Below, piece by piece: positions 47,701 to 61,200 of a stretch of DNA of 64,000 bases (the stretch's first letter is position 1; each line of letters begins with the position of its first letter). This DNA comes from Apostichopus japonicus (Eukaryota > Echinodermata > Holothuroidea > Aspidochirotida > Stichopodidae): NCBI RefSeq assembly GCF_037975245.1, contig NC_092569.1, forward strand, positions 16,877,501 to 16,941,500, in the 5' to 3' direction. The notes beneath the pieces are model-generated. The model worked only from the letters and a program-made list of their open reading frames with translations. It was not told where the DNA came from and ran no database searches. The position numbers and the translations under genes were made by a program.

Positions 47701-49715
47701 CATAATTCGAAGTCGCCGGGAACTAGGTTTATAGTATAGTACCCATACGGATACTTTTCGAATTCCAAGAATACCAAAATATAGTACTTAAGGGTTCTAT
47801 TGTCAAGTTGAAAACTACTTTGTGATAGCTTAAGAAATTAACTTAATAATCGTGAAATAGTCGTAAACGTCTGGGAAACCGGTATTTGTAACTTTTGAAT
47901 ACTTTTAAGACATTAAGAAGGACAGATTTGAACAAACGAGATAAACATATATACATATATATTCTTAGTTTAAACTAAACCACAATTCCAGGGTATATTA
48001 TTGCAAGTAAAGTATAGTCATTGAAGTTTACCCATGCAAGTATGGCCAAGTTCAATTATGCAAGGTTAAAATAAGGTTACATTCAAATATTAACCAATGC
48101 TTACTAAAAGGAAATGAAATAAAACTATTCGGGAAATATATTAGTAATTTATAATAGCAAGGTTTTTAAACATATGTTCTTTCTGATTTAAAATTAAGTA
48201 ATCTAGACCGAAAGTATACCCAGTCTCGTTAAATGACGTCGATTGACAAACAAGGACAAAGAAGACGAATTTTAATTACAAACCTTATCAGAAAGGGTTA
48301 TTTGTTATGTCTAAGCTTTCAGCACAGATATTTCCAAAGTTACTACATGGAAGTTTATGTTTGTCTAATAACAAACAACGTTATCATTTAACAGGCCCGC
48401 CGATAATATTGCAATAACTTTGTTGATACTTTGAGTATGATATAAATATATTGACAATGATTTTCCTTAGCTATTAATGCTCAAACATAATTTAAGACCT
48501 ACGTGACAAAGAGATTAAGTAATGAAATGATCAAGAATTTTCTAGAATTTACAAATTTTTTCAATTATACAATATATTATTAAAATAATTAAGTTTGACT
48601 AGTGCAAACGCGATACGGCGAAGGCGCCACTTGGACAAGAAGTGCAGTAATTTTATGTAATAGAAAGCGGACTGCAATTATTATTATTAATATTACATGT
48701 TTTTCGCTTGAAATAAGAAGCAAAAGTTGGATACTTGAATTAATCAAGTTTAAAGATTGTTTTTTATTCGAGTATGATTAACCTATACTTTACTTTGTAA
48801 ATACTTAGCATACCATTGTAGTCAAATTGTTCTGTTACTAGGCAGTTTTACATATCTATTTAAAACTGATAGCGTCTTGATCATAGTTAATGAAATTTAG
48901 TGAGATCTACCTTGGAACTTTTACAGTTTCTAAAATGAATAGAGTATAACTGTTCAACTGTCTTAAAATAACTTTATCAAATGTCGTATTTTATTTTGAA
49001 AATATCAACAGTTATGTACCTAACCATAAAGAAAAACATACGAATGTAGTTTTCAGCTTTAGTGTTATTGCATACATCAGCGACGAATGGGAAATAAATA
49101 CACTTAGCCAGATACATAGGCGATAAGGTGCGATATTAATTGAAAATATGAGAGAAAGTTTATCAAGGCAATGTAAAATTTTAAATATATCTAAACAGAG
49201 AACATAATATGTTATGCAATTTTTTTGATTAGTTGCAATGCAAATTTAAAACAAAAACACACTTTTATGTAGGCTGCTGGCGATAGATTATTCTTTTGGA
49301 AAGAAGGAATTTATATAGAAGAAGAGTTCGAAAAATGCATTTAATTTTTTATTAGTGGCCATATTAAAACTGCATGAGCTACTAAAAATCAGAATGTTGC
49401 ATTATAAATTGTAAAAAAAAGGTTATCAAGTTATAACAAGTTTCTCTTTTTTTTTGTGGGAAAATTTATAATCAAGCAAGCAAGCAAGTAAAAAACATGT
49501 AAAAAATAATTCCCAGTAGTTGAATTGTCTACATGACATTTTGTTTAAATTATTACATCTAACAAGCAACACAGAAACGTGGACGCAAAGATTGATACGA
49601 AATAAGATCAGAAACTGTAAAATGTTTAACTCACCGTTTCTTCTGAGGACGTAAAAGCGATCGTTGTTGTGCACAAGAATGCAAATACTGCTCGAACAGC
49701 CACGGAAAGCTCCAT
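41757..49715 (-). CDS. Gene D: minus-type half-FReD/TIL/EGF-like/FReD protein, 550 aa
   Basis: Exons in coding order: 49715-49635, 46192-46147, 45578-45409, 45136-44872, 44634-44420, 44272-43967, 43625-43364 and 42064-41757, all GT/AG and with the same phases as the plus-type genes. The signal peptide starts MELSVAVRAVFAF. The linker keeps SLPSTTDDTQ. The N-half FReD has KDCRDVQ, GGWTV and EFWLGNEKL motifs. Then come TIL (NMVYGTCTCQATC), TILa and EGF-like (ending GYEGDG), and a complete FReD with DRDND and VEMKIRP. The exon 8 extra loop is 31 residues with five Cys and many Tyr, distinct from A, B and E. It is clearly a second subfamily: motifs are shared with A/B/E but substitutions are spread throughout. 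It pairs head-to-head with gene E. The exon 7 donor is again the weak GTTTGT. It is the only intact minus-type gene in view. Confidence 0.85.
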
Positions 49716-49814
49716 ATTTATGAATGTCTTGGTAAAATACGAATGACAATTCAAATGAAATGTATCTCTAGAGGTAAGAAATATTCCTAAAAACAACGGA
49801 TGACCCGAAGTGCA

Positions 49815-49820
49815 TTTATA
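49815..49820 (-). promoter_or_regulatory. TATA box of gene D
   Basis: TATAAA on the minus strand about 100 bases upstream of the ATG at 49715, conserved with pseudogene C. Confidence 0.6.
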
Positions 49821-50639
49821 AAGTTGTAAAATTGTGATGTCTCACAGCCAGATCGCATTGTACTTGTACGTTGTGATTTACCGTCTGTCAGTTGTTAACA
49901 TTTAAGTATTCAAAGCATCCATCCACTGTGGAAACTTCCAGTCGGTCAAGAAAGAGGGATTCGTTACGTCACGTTGCCATGTTTGTAGATGACTTGTGTG
50001 TATGTAATGTATAGAAGTGGGTTGAGTATAACAAGATTATGCTCAATTCTTTTATTAGACACTTAACCATACGTCTTTGAGTGTCACAAAAGGCAGTTTT
50101 ACGAAATATGGTGTAGAATTTTGTTATTAATTGATCCTAGATCAATTAAAAAGTTAAAAAATGGGGGAAGCAACAATGAAATTCCATTTTAATTAAACCT
50201 GAGTTGCTACAGTCTATACTATCAGCATGCAACATTACTAAATTTACGGTACTCAATTGGTATACAACCTTTACTAAATGTATTCAAATCATTTCGTGGA
50301 ATCAACGTTCTCTAACCTCGCCATTTCTTTACCCTCTCTTATTTAGTATGTGTACTTTTGATACACACCTACAAACAAAACCACATACACCAGTGGTCTG
50401 CATAGGGAGGGGGCAGGCGCAGAGTGTTTCTCTGCATAATACTTCGGGGACGAAGCTGGGAAGGTGCATTAATAAGATTTGGAGCTATACTACAACATTT
50501 ATGATAGATGATGGAAAAAATATCATCGTTTCCCATTTAACAAAGTAAACATGTTCCTTAGATCCTTCCCCTTAACGAATGTAAGCCAAATTTTGTGCTG
50601 GTGCCCCAACTAAATTTGGAAGTGATACAGAGGATAGAG

Positions 50640-50947
50640 CAAGGGCGCAACCACGCACCCATTTGGCGTTTTCAATCCCCAGAAGGACCAACCAACCAAT
50701 CTCTATTGGCACACAGACAATTACAAAATATCCTGAAGTATTACTTTAATAGTAAATATATGCAGTCGAAATCCCTTCAATATTTTTTTGTGCAAAGTTG
50801 CAAAATATCGCACCGTGTTGCATCTAAGGATCCTCGATTTTACGAAAAAAAAAATCCCAAAGGGAGGTGACAAACGTCCCCTTTGAACCATTCTGGACCA
50901 CAAAAAGTAATATCCTCCCGCTAACAAAAAATATCCTTGCGCCGCTA
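50640..50947. mobile_element. Old hAT-type MITE in D 5' flank
   Basis: Orthologous insertion to 24875-25190, with the same ends (CAAGGGCGCAA and TTGCGCCGCTA) and the same flanking octamers, inherited through the block duplication. Confidence 0.6.
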
Positions 50948-51610
50948 GGTTAGAACCTTAATCGCATCATGAAACTTTAGTTGTCGGACTCTTAGAGTGG
51001 TGACAACATTTGTTTTGTTCCCTCACACCATATAGCGCTGGCTACCTGCTTTCTTGGATACTATCAATTATATAACCCTTAAACAGCAAACAACAAGTGT
51101 GCTTGCACCTTGCTAGATTGTGTAAAACTGAACCATATCCCTGTATTGTCCTGTCGCGCTTAGGCTAGTATTACATGATCGCATCGATATCACCAAATCG
51201 AAAATTCGTAGCTCCGACAACACAAAATATGTAGCTAGATAGCAACATCTGCATACGTGCATAGTAATATTGCACTATCGTTTATGCTACTTTTACATAT
51301 GCCAACGTCTGCAAACTTGCATACTTACATTGTAAAATATATTTACTTAACAGCCGTGAAATTAACTATGTTTTCCAAAATATGTTGCACATTTGAAATT
51401 CATAAATTTGTCTCTCTTCAATCGTGATTTACTATTTACTATTTATTATTTACTATAACTATTCTTACATTGTACAGATTATTGTTTTGGAAAACTTAAT
51501 AATAAGCGGAAAGAATTGCAAGCGTAAACAAATAAACACTTCCAAAGAATAACGATGGTATTTTAACTAGTATATTTTGAAGTCTAAACACATCTTTACG
51601 GTATCTAGAT

Positions 51611-53449
51611 AAATTGGTTGTCTGACCGTTATTAGAGCATAACGAAAATGTTATATTTTATGTTAAAACTGTTTTCTCATAACAGGGATCTTATGAGGCC
51701 TTCTGTGCTCTATTCTCATATTGTTTACTGTACATAAATGCATCGCTCAAACTTTGTTTACAAAATCCGATGTATTTCTTTATAACTGATGTTTTATTTT
51801 AATAAAAAGTTGCCGAATCGAAATTATAATTACTATACAATAGCACGTTAAAGCAATGGGATTTGACAATGAGGTTCAGTTTTTGTCCTTTCAATTGTTT
51901 TGTTTGAAGTTTTTATTTTAGTTTGGACTATGATTTCAACAGTACAGTTTAAGCTATTTCCTCGTTTTTTCGTTACTATAATTATGATATAAATACATTT
52001 GTATATGGCGCTCAGTTTCGGTTGAGGCTTCATTCAGCAACTACAGAACTGTTTGTCCAACGATGCTATACAGTTATAAACGTACACATACTATAACAAT
52101 AATGGTGTCCGGTTATCACATTGGTTTCAGTGTGTGACGAATGGATGGGATGGGGCCTCGTAGCAATACTAGAAAGCAAAATAATAGGACAATATTTAAC
52201 ACAAGACGCAATTCCCGTCAATTACGGATAACGTCCATCGCAAACTGCTTTAATAGAGCCTTTAATTGCATTTTGTAATTTTAGTCCAACATTTCTTTCT
52301 TGCAAGCCAATATCATCTTTTGGTAAGAGGGGGGGGGGGGGGTTGGGAAGACATTTGACTGGGGAGTCTGGGCTCTCATCTCCTGCACCCGTTTGTTTCG
52401 ACATTAGTGATATAAACACAATGAACCAACTAAAACACACATAAGGTCCTGTTCCATTTGGTTTATTCATATTCATTCAGTCACTACAAAACAGTCTGTC
52501 TAGGGTTGGGGTGGGCAACCTACGCCCCGCGGGCCACATTTGGCCCGGCAGTGATTTTTTGCGGCCCGTGAGATGTCTCAAGAAAATAAAAAAATCGATC
52601 TATTTTACATCATTACTAAAAACGAGCTAGCTGCTTAGAATTTATCGGAACTAACGATGCTGTCAGGTATGCCTATTATCCCTGTTAATAATCAACTGTA
52701 CTGTATTAAAATTATGTTTTTGTGAAACAGATTAAGTACACACACCTATTGCTTGAATATCCTCGGTATCAACGGTTTGAAATCAACAGCGGGTCGTTTG
52801 GTTATGTGCGGCTCAGTCAACTTTCCACTCATGATATCTATATAGCACATTCATTCAAAAAGGTTGCCCACCCCTGGTCTAGGGCCATAATCCGTCGTTT
52901 ATTTTTTACATTAATCGGTTGACCAAGCATGGTAGCAGGTTATCTCGTTGGGTAGTGTGTTTGTGACAAAGGGAGGGATCGGAGGCCTCTAACAGATAGC
53001 AAAATGATAAGATAATATTTAACATTGAATGCAATTGGCTAGTAATAATTTTAGAACTACCGTCAATTACGGAAGACCGTCTGCGAACTGCGAACTGGTC
53101 TAACTAAGCATTTGATTGCATTTTGCAATTTTCGTCCAATACTTTTTGCTGTCTGCCAATTTCATTTGGGTGAGTAGGCAAGTGAGTTAGACAAGGCATT
53201 GACTGGGGAGCTCCCTCTACTGCCCCCGCTGGTTACGCCACTATACTTTAGCGATAGAAACACATGAAAATAAAGAATTAAACAGTATGACCCTGTTCCA
53301 TTTTGTTTCTTCATTTTCACTACAATTGAAAACACAATCAGTTTAGGTAGTTATTGCAAATATAGGAATTTTTAACAATGTGTCTGAAGATTAATGAACA
53401 TTATTTTTTCTTCAATCTACGACTCACTTTTGAACAAATAATGTTCTCC
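51611..53449. other. Spacer inserted between the D and E promoters
   Basis: In the C/B pair the minus-type and plus-type flanks abut, but here about 1.8 kb separates them. It contains two diverged copies of one segment (about 52100-52480 and 52930-53310) that include hAT-like ends such as GGTTACGCCACT, a MITE, and at about 53320-53445 a piece matching the 3' flank of minus-type genes (compare 19341-19450 and 41480-41580). No gene. Confidence 0.55.
52506..52876. mobile_element. hAT-type MITE, 371 bp, with perfect 8-bp TSD
   Basis: Ends TTGGGGTGGGCAACC and GGTTGCCCACCCCTG form inverted repeats of the widespread GGGGTGGGCAACC type. GTCTAGGG flanks both sides (52498-52505 and 52877-52884). The internal GCGGGCCACATTTGGCCC segment is typical of these elements. 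No transposase frame. Confidence 0.9.
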
Positions 53450-55058
53450 TAAATGTTTCGAGCGTTTGTTCAGCACATTGTCTCCTCTTCCTGGTGTGCC
53501 GTGTAATTGCGTTAATTCGTTCAGGCTCTTAGGATATGGAAACCGAATGATAAAATAGGCAAAGAAGCCAAGAGAAATTGCTAAAATATCTCCGTGATCG
53601 ATTTGATTAAACTATACGCAACCAAAGTGAACGTTATACGCCACCTATCACCGTGATTCTTTGAGCCATTGAATGTATATTTAAGAGTTTTGTAGTCATT
53701 TTTCGAGCGCTTTTCACTTAATTAACATGTGCAGTACATTGGTCCTACAGTTGGGATAGCCAGATCGCAGTTGAGCATTTAATGACCCCCCCCCCCCCAC
53801 ACACACACGCACACACACAAACACACATAACTTTACTCTGCAGTGAGTATGCGGAACGTGAAAAAAAGTAAAACATTTTTCTTCCTGTTAACTGGTAACA
53901 CAAATCTTGAAAATCATCTCTGAATGTGATAACCGTATTTCCTTCATCCGACGGCACGTTTCCTCCTCCGTACTACAGTCTGTTTGGATGTGTTACCTAT
54001 CCTAACACAGTAGACCCATTACTGCTCAATAAATTCGTTCAATGCAGGATGAAGACGGGTGCTAGACATGAAACTATCCATTAATTAAACCGGTAGTTAC
54101 ATTCATTTGTAATTATAACATTACATATTATTAACTGTTTGCAAAGACTAGTATGAGAAGAAGTATAAATTTTAAATTCATATGGTTTGGTAGCTCCATT
54201 GCTTTAGTTTATCCTTACTTTTGGTAAATCTGACGAGAAACAAAAATATCTGCAAATAAAATGAAGCATTGACTGAAACATACAATATATTTCAAGTTTT
54301 GGACAACTACCTATCAAAACATCGCCAACCTAAGGGAATACACACCACAAATATCGAATTAAATGGGGACTTCACACGTTATACCGTTATGCAACATTTC
54401 ATTATAATCAAAGTAATATATTACATATTTGAGGTCATTGATATGACTTTTAAGAGACTTCTTTAAGACCGCTTTAAGATCACATTCTGGTCCTTGAGAT
54501 TAAGAGGTGCAATAAACTTGTTTCCTTAGATAGGCCTACATTGAAAACGCCTACCATTAGAATTCCATACGTGCCTACTTTACATGTATCCAGTGGTGTA
54601 ATTCACAGTTAACTGTTTTCAGTAATATTAAAATATAAAAAAAATTCACACAAACACAAATGTTTAAACTACTTGGTAGTATATCCTATTTTCAACCTCC
54701 CATGTCTGTATAATATACGCCATGTCTTTACTGCCGCGAAACATTTGGAACCAAGAGCCGAATACCTTTCACTAACGCCATACCTTCAACCGTAAAAAAA
54801 GAAAGGTGTAAATTGTTGGAATGGAACAATGGACTGTCATCAACCTACAATATAATATGTCATCCCTGTAAGAGTCTACATCTACAACGGTCTCGAATGG
54901 GTGTCTTACACGTGAGTATGTATTTCCGTGAAATCACGTGCACGCTAGTGAAAGTTCACAGAACGTTCGATAACATTTCAGTATCTGCTTGACGGATACC
55001 TGTGGATCCATCTCGACGAACACCATCAGCTTATTGTATTAGAAAACTTGACATAAAC

Positions 55059-55067
55059 TACATAAAA
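55059..55067 (+). promoter_or_regulatory. TATA-like box of gene E (variant)
   Basis: TACATAAAA occupies the place of TATATAAAA in A and B, so this promoter may be weaker. Confidence 0.45.
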
Positions 55068-55229
55068 TGCGATATAGAATGAGCCTACAGTAGACCTGTC
55101 AATTTATCAGAAAGAAACATCAAGTCATCTGTCGTTTCTCGAAGAAAAAATCAGTTCAGTACAATTTTGGGAACCGTTGATACGTTCTACAAGAGCTGTC
55201 ATTCCTGATCTTCTTCGAAAGTCATAAGG

Positions 55230-58200
55230 ATGGAGTTTGTCTTGCTTGTAAGCGCAGTTTTTGCATTTTCGTGTACAACGATTGTCAACGTTGCGTCGTC
55301 AGATCAAACGGTGAGTTACATAATCTAGAGCAGTGTTTGATTTTCCATTATATGAAATTTCTACATATATTTTGCAAGATCCAAATAGTTTGTACTTATT
55401 GTATTTGCAAGAGAAGGTGTTCTAGAGAATGTATAGTAGGCATATGATTATGGGTTGATACGAACGATAACGTTTCACTTTTGAAAAGTTGTTTTATTCA
55501 CAATGTTGAAGGCATAGTAAATGATCTTTATATGACAACTCATAAAGCAAAACAGATTGTTACGATCTGAACGTAAATAGCATTAGAGTAATTAATTTTT
55601 TCCTTTCATTCATTTAATTCAAACAAAAGAAAAATGGAAAATTTTATTATTTACTCTAAAGGTAGTTTGTACCGTTTACACCAACTGCCATTATTGATTT
55701 TTTCTTCACTGTGTGCATTTTTTCGTATGTTAAAATGTAACACATTTTGTCCACATATTTTTTTCTTAAGAATAAAAGAATATAATGTATTCATTAATAG
55801 AGTACCGCAAATGAATAAAATTCAACCTAAGGTATCATGAACATATAATTTTACGTACAGCACACATGTGAGATTGACACATTGAAATGTCAAAAAAATG
55901 TTAACATGTTTGAAATATACATTTATATCTCGATTTTTCTTAAGTTACCATTACTACTAATATTCCATAGTCGAACAAATTTATTTACTTTCATTTGTTT
56001 ACTTAAATGTACCATTCATATCCCTTTTAAACTTAGCAAGAGCAAGGAGGATTTAGATGAAAACATTGTTTGCTATTGTTTCTTGTTTCACTCGAAGAAA
56101 GCTTTATATGGTTGTATAAACTTCATATTAATTTATGAAATGAGTCAAATAATGTATTTATCTAAAAAATAAGACATTGCTTTCATTTGTTCATTAAAAA
56201 AGAAGCCTCGTGCATTTCCTAGTAGAGTTAGAAAACAAATAAGTTCACTTCTTGTCTTATATATAAATAAAGTTATGTTTTCATGGTTTTTATCTAAATT
56301 ATTTTATATAAATATTTTGATGATTCCAGTAACAACTCTAACGACGTAAACTCAACTTTCGGTTAAAAACACTATAAACAATTTTTTTGAATAAAATAGT
56401 CGGACTAGAAAGAAGTAAAATAATTATAATGACTCTTTACAAATGATAACCAACATATCATGTTAACTCATCTCCATTATATCGTTAGCAATATGTTGAT
56501 ATACGTTTATTTGCTAGATATATGTTTCCTATGAACTGGTGTTCATAGCCATCATTAACTCAGCATACAACTGGCTGAATATTGGGTTGATAAACTTGTT
56601 CTATGGTAATATAAGTTGTCGAAAAAGTAGTTGAAAGAGTAAGCAATTATCAACATCAGATGTAAACAGTAACCCGGGAAAAAATATTCAGTTGTAACAT
56701 TATGTTTATTGAATCATACCAGAATACTAATTAGCGAGATCGTCATCGAACTAGCTAAATTCAACTTATTGTTACGAATATCATTTAAGTATTTAGTCGT
56801 TGGATACATATTATGCATTATGTCATCCACTTTGCTAATTAAAATACAACAACGAAACTTAGAAAAGAGCGACAGTATCAAGTTTGCATGGGGTTTCCAT
56901 AAAGCCATTTTCATTTATTCTTTGATTCTTTCAAAATGTGGGATGTAAAATATACTTTTTGTCTCTAAGGCCTATCTTGGAAGAGTTAGAGAGAGTGATA
57001 ATATTGTTATAAAAGTGCTCAAATAATTGTTAAGAAGATATAAATGAATGCCTGGATCAGGGATAAGGCTGATGGGCCGATAATATGATGGATCGGATTT
57101 GGAGTTAGTACAATATATTTTTTTTCCAAGAGGATTGAGTTGCAAAGTATCATACCCTGATGAGGTTACGCAATGATAATTAATTGTGCCAAGAGTTTGA
57201 CGTAACTGACTTTTTCTTTCCCTGTATCATTATCATACTCATTATCATTATAAGTTCTATAACCATGTTAATGGGCACAATAATATCGTTATTAAACATG
57301 CTAGTATCCTGAAAAGTTAGGGCGAAATGTGAAATATCAAAATTTACTAGATTATTAAATACGGTCTTTAAATTGAGTAATATTGTTGTCAGGGCCGGCT
57401 GGGGTAGCAAGGATATCTATGAAGGTTGCTAGAAGAATTAGAATAAATTTGTTTAGACGGTATACATTTCGATCGTTTTCAATGAGACAAATGCACGTTA
57501 CTTACATTGTTGTAAGTTACATTGATTATGTCTTTAAAACAGACTACTAGTAGTTACATTCATCAAGCTCGATCTTGTTAACGTTTAACATCATGGATAA
57601 ACGTGAGCGGTGCTTCTTCGAATTTGTCAATATTCAATAAAGTTACACTTGTAAGATTTCTCTATTGACATGTTTAAGTATATATCCCTAAATTGATCAA
57701 TGTATTCATTTTGTAAGGCTACCACCGGATCAATGTAGTCTTAAAACAAAGGTAACATAAATTTATCATAGGATGCAAAGAACGAATTTGGTTGCATTGA
57801 CAATAATGTTCGCACGTTTCATAACGGTGAGGTGTATCTCACGATTTCCACTATGAGAGACCACGTGCATTGATTTTTTTCCATATCTACAACACATCAT
57901 ATATTATTTATTTGCAGAGTAATCATCAGCACAGCCTGCCTTCAACTACAGATGACACTCAAAGTGAGATATATGTTGCCTTTTAAGTTATTATATTTAT
58001 GTTTACAGTACGTTTAATTTTGCTTTGCTTAGGTGACTAATACTATTTTTTTCCAGTAATTGAGAGTACACGATGCTACAAATTTAATCATCATGTTATA
58101 TCTCAATATAGCAATGCTGTTGGCAATGCAAAGAGGCAAGAGCAGTTGAAAACGGCAGCTTAACTAAGTTTAATAGTATAATTAATTTACACAAGTGAGA

Positions 58201-61200
58201 GACATATTAACCAAGTGGGTAATCCTTGATTAACATAAATAATAATAAGAAGAAGAAAAACATATCGAATTAACGAGAGTCAATAACATGCGAGGCTTTA
58301 TTCCTATTAGTCAAACTGTATTTGGACAACGTCCTTGTCAAGAAATTCTTTTCGGTTTAATGTCCAAAACAAGTGGACATTGAAATGTGTATTTACGGTA
58401 TGAGTTTGAGATATTCATTGTGAGGATTATAACTTAATTCAAATATATCCATTTTTTTTGCAATTATTATTATCACCTGCAAAAGTAGTGCAGAAATTAT
58501 GTCGCTTTTCTTACAGGTGGTTCGTATTTCTTTTATCAAAGTTCTGAATATCCCAAGGACTGTCGAGATGTCCAACGTCAGTGCTCTACATCAAGTTCCA
58601 GTGGAGTATACCTCATCAAACCAGATGGTTATAAAGAACCATTTGAAGTATTCTGCAACAACGATGTAGATACAGGAGGATGGACGGTACGTCCATGACT
58701 ATTTTAAAAAATGCTGCCAATAGTTTGCTTTAAAATAAGTGTCGTGCTGCTATTTTCGGAGATACATAATGCATGTCAATTTTTCAAACAATTTGATGAT
58801 TGATTTATCACTGTAATATATTAAAGTTGAAATATTTACTTAGCTATCAATATGATGTGTAACTATATGAATTTCATTAGTACATAATTTTTGTAAAAAT
58901 ATTTGGTTTCTCGTGAAGATGAAATGAAATGGATTTGTAAAGAGAAGCAAACACAGTTTTAACTCAGTTAGCAAGATGACATCATTGTTGCATTCACATC
59001 ATAACACTGAACGAGAACAATTAATTTTACAGAGGGTTATGAGTACATAGTTTGACCAAACGATGTCAATTTTTACCAATTTCACTAAGCTATCAGCTGC
59101 AACCACCAGAAAAACAACAAGCAACAGGAAAATGTTTTAAAACTCGTTTCTTTATGTAGGTCATTCAACGACGTGAGGGTGGCTTTGCGAATTTTAACAG
59201 GAGTTGGTCACAGTATGAAGATGGATTTGGATTCCTGTCCTCTGAGTTTTGGCTCGGTAATGAAAAGTTGTCGTACTTGACGAATCAGGAAGTGTATGAA
59301 CTTCGTGTGGATATTACTCTTTATAATGGGTCAGCCTTGTATGCTATTTACAAAGGTTTCCGTATCACTGACGGATGGAGTCAATATATGATATCCAGTA
59401 TCGGAGTATTGGAAAGCAACTTAGGTAAGTGGCTGAGATGATTGATAAAGTCTTTAATCAAGAACTACCGATCGTTTACCTCCAAGTATTTTACATTCGT
59501 TTCCATCAATACAATGCAAACGCGTTTCCTTCGTTTGTTCATTGTGTACACATTTTCATTGCGTTATTTCTAGCCCGGAAACTCTGGTTTTGCCATAAAG
59601 TAGTATTACATATTTGTTTCACATCCAGGCTCAGCACTGTCAACCTGTCCTTCGAATATGATCTACAACACCTGCAGTTGCCAAGCAACTTGCGATGATC
59701 CCAATGGAGCGGGTGGATGTAATAATAACTGCCTGGGTAGTGAGGGTTGTAACTGTCCTACAGGGTTCTTAATGCATGGAAGTGACTGCATCCCTACGAG
59801 TGACTGTGGTTGTTTCATAAGAGATGAGAACCTGGTTATACCAGTGAGTACTTAATTTTATTTAACTATATATTAATATTGCGACTACTCACGAAAGCAA
59901 TGACTATTTTTGGTCTAATATATTGTTACTGTTTTGTATTTTAGAATGGGGAAACATATGTCAACGATGACTGCACACAGAAGTGTTCGTGCAGCAATAA
60001 CCGATTAAGCTGTGAAGATGACTATAGGTGCAGTGCTTATGCCGTATGTGATATTAACGCTGGAGTGAGACAGTGCTCTTGTAATGAAGGTTATGGAGGT
60101 GACGGACTAAGTTGTGAATCTTTATATGAAGACTGTAAAGATGTTTACGACGCCGGCCATACACAAGATGGTGTTTATGCAATCCTTCCGTCTGGATGGT
60201 CGGGTTCATCATTTACTGTGTACTGTAAAATGGATAATGGTGGAGGATGGACAGTAAGTCTTTTGTTCTTTCTGACTGTTGAAACGTGTTAAGAGGTATT
60301 AGTTTTAAGTTTAGCCGATGATCTGTCTAATATTTATAATCCAAATATACACTTCGCTACGGAAATTACATTTCCGAGTTATTTACAATATTTAAATTTA
60401 CAAGATACAATTCGAATACATTATTGAAAATACTAAAGGAACTCTGAATAATAGTAAACTTACTCAGTCCAGAGTAATCTATAAAAGTAAGAGACAATAA
60501 CTTTACATACAAGCTTATTCTAATGCGTTCTCTAGAACAGCTTAAAAACACAAAATGAACTGCTTTGCTATTGCATACGATTATGTGTCATGCATTTACT
60601 GATATTGCATTATCAAAACTTACAATTTCTTTAAACCCATTGATTGATCGGTAATAAATGGTTTTCACTTGTTTACACATTTGCTCACACACTTTCAGGT
60701 ATTTCAACGTCGGACTGATGATTCTACTAGTTTCTATAAGGACTGGACATCTTACCAGGAAGGATTTGGTGACGGTGAAAACCTCTGGCTAGGTAATGAA
60801 AAGCTTCATTACATGACAAATCGGAAAAATTACAAGCTTCGCTTTGACGTCACTACCTCCGACGGGACACCTAAATATGCTGAATATCCAGAGTTTCAAG
60901 TTGAGTCTGAAAGCAACAACTACAGATTGAATAAACTCGGAGATAGGAGTAGTGGCAATACAGGTTTGTAAATGCTTTTCCTCTTCTCTTAGCCTTTCAG
61001 TTTCAAGAGTTTGGTTCCGATGCGTAATTATATTCATATAAAAGCACGTTCTGGCTGACCATCTACAATGTTTAGAGTTAATAACCTTTCTGCGCACTAA
61101 GAATGTAATCATTTTAAATAACGATATGTAACCGTTGTATGTAATTTATTACGCTTCAAACGTTAAACCCTGGAAGTACAGCTGTTTGAGGCAGAGTTGA

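Larger units (their letters stand above)
41031..51610 (-). repeat. Segmental duplication, minus-type block (gene D)
   Basis: Colinear with 18940-26632. It retains all exons, has about 1.58 kb extra in intron 1 (48044-49619) and about 300 bp extra near 46945-47240, and lacks the foldback element of the C block. Confidence 0.8.

Noticed and set aside
52722-52922. 66-codon open frame at the right end of a MITE
   Set aside because: It runs out of the element through the target duplication and shows no transposase motif.
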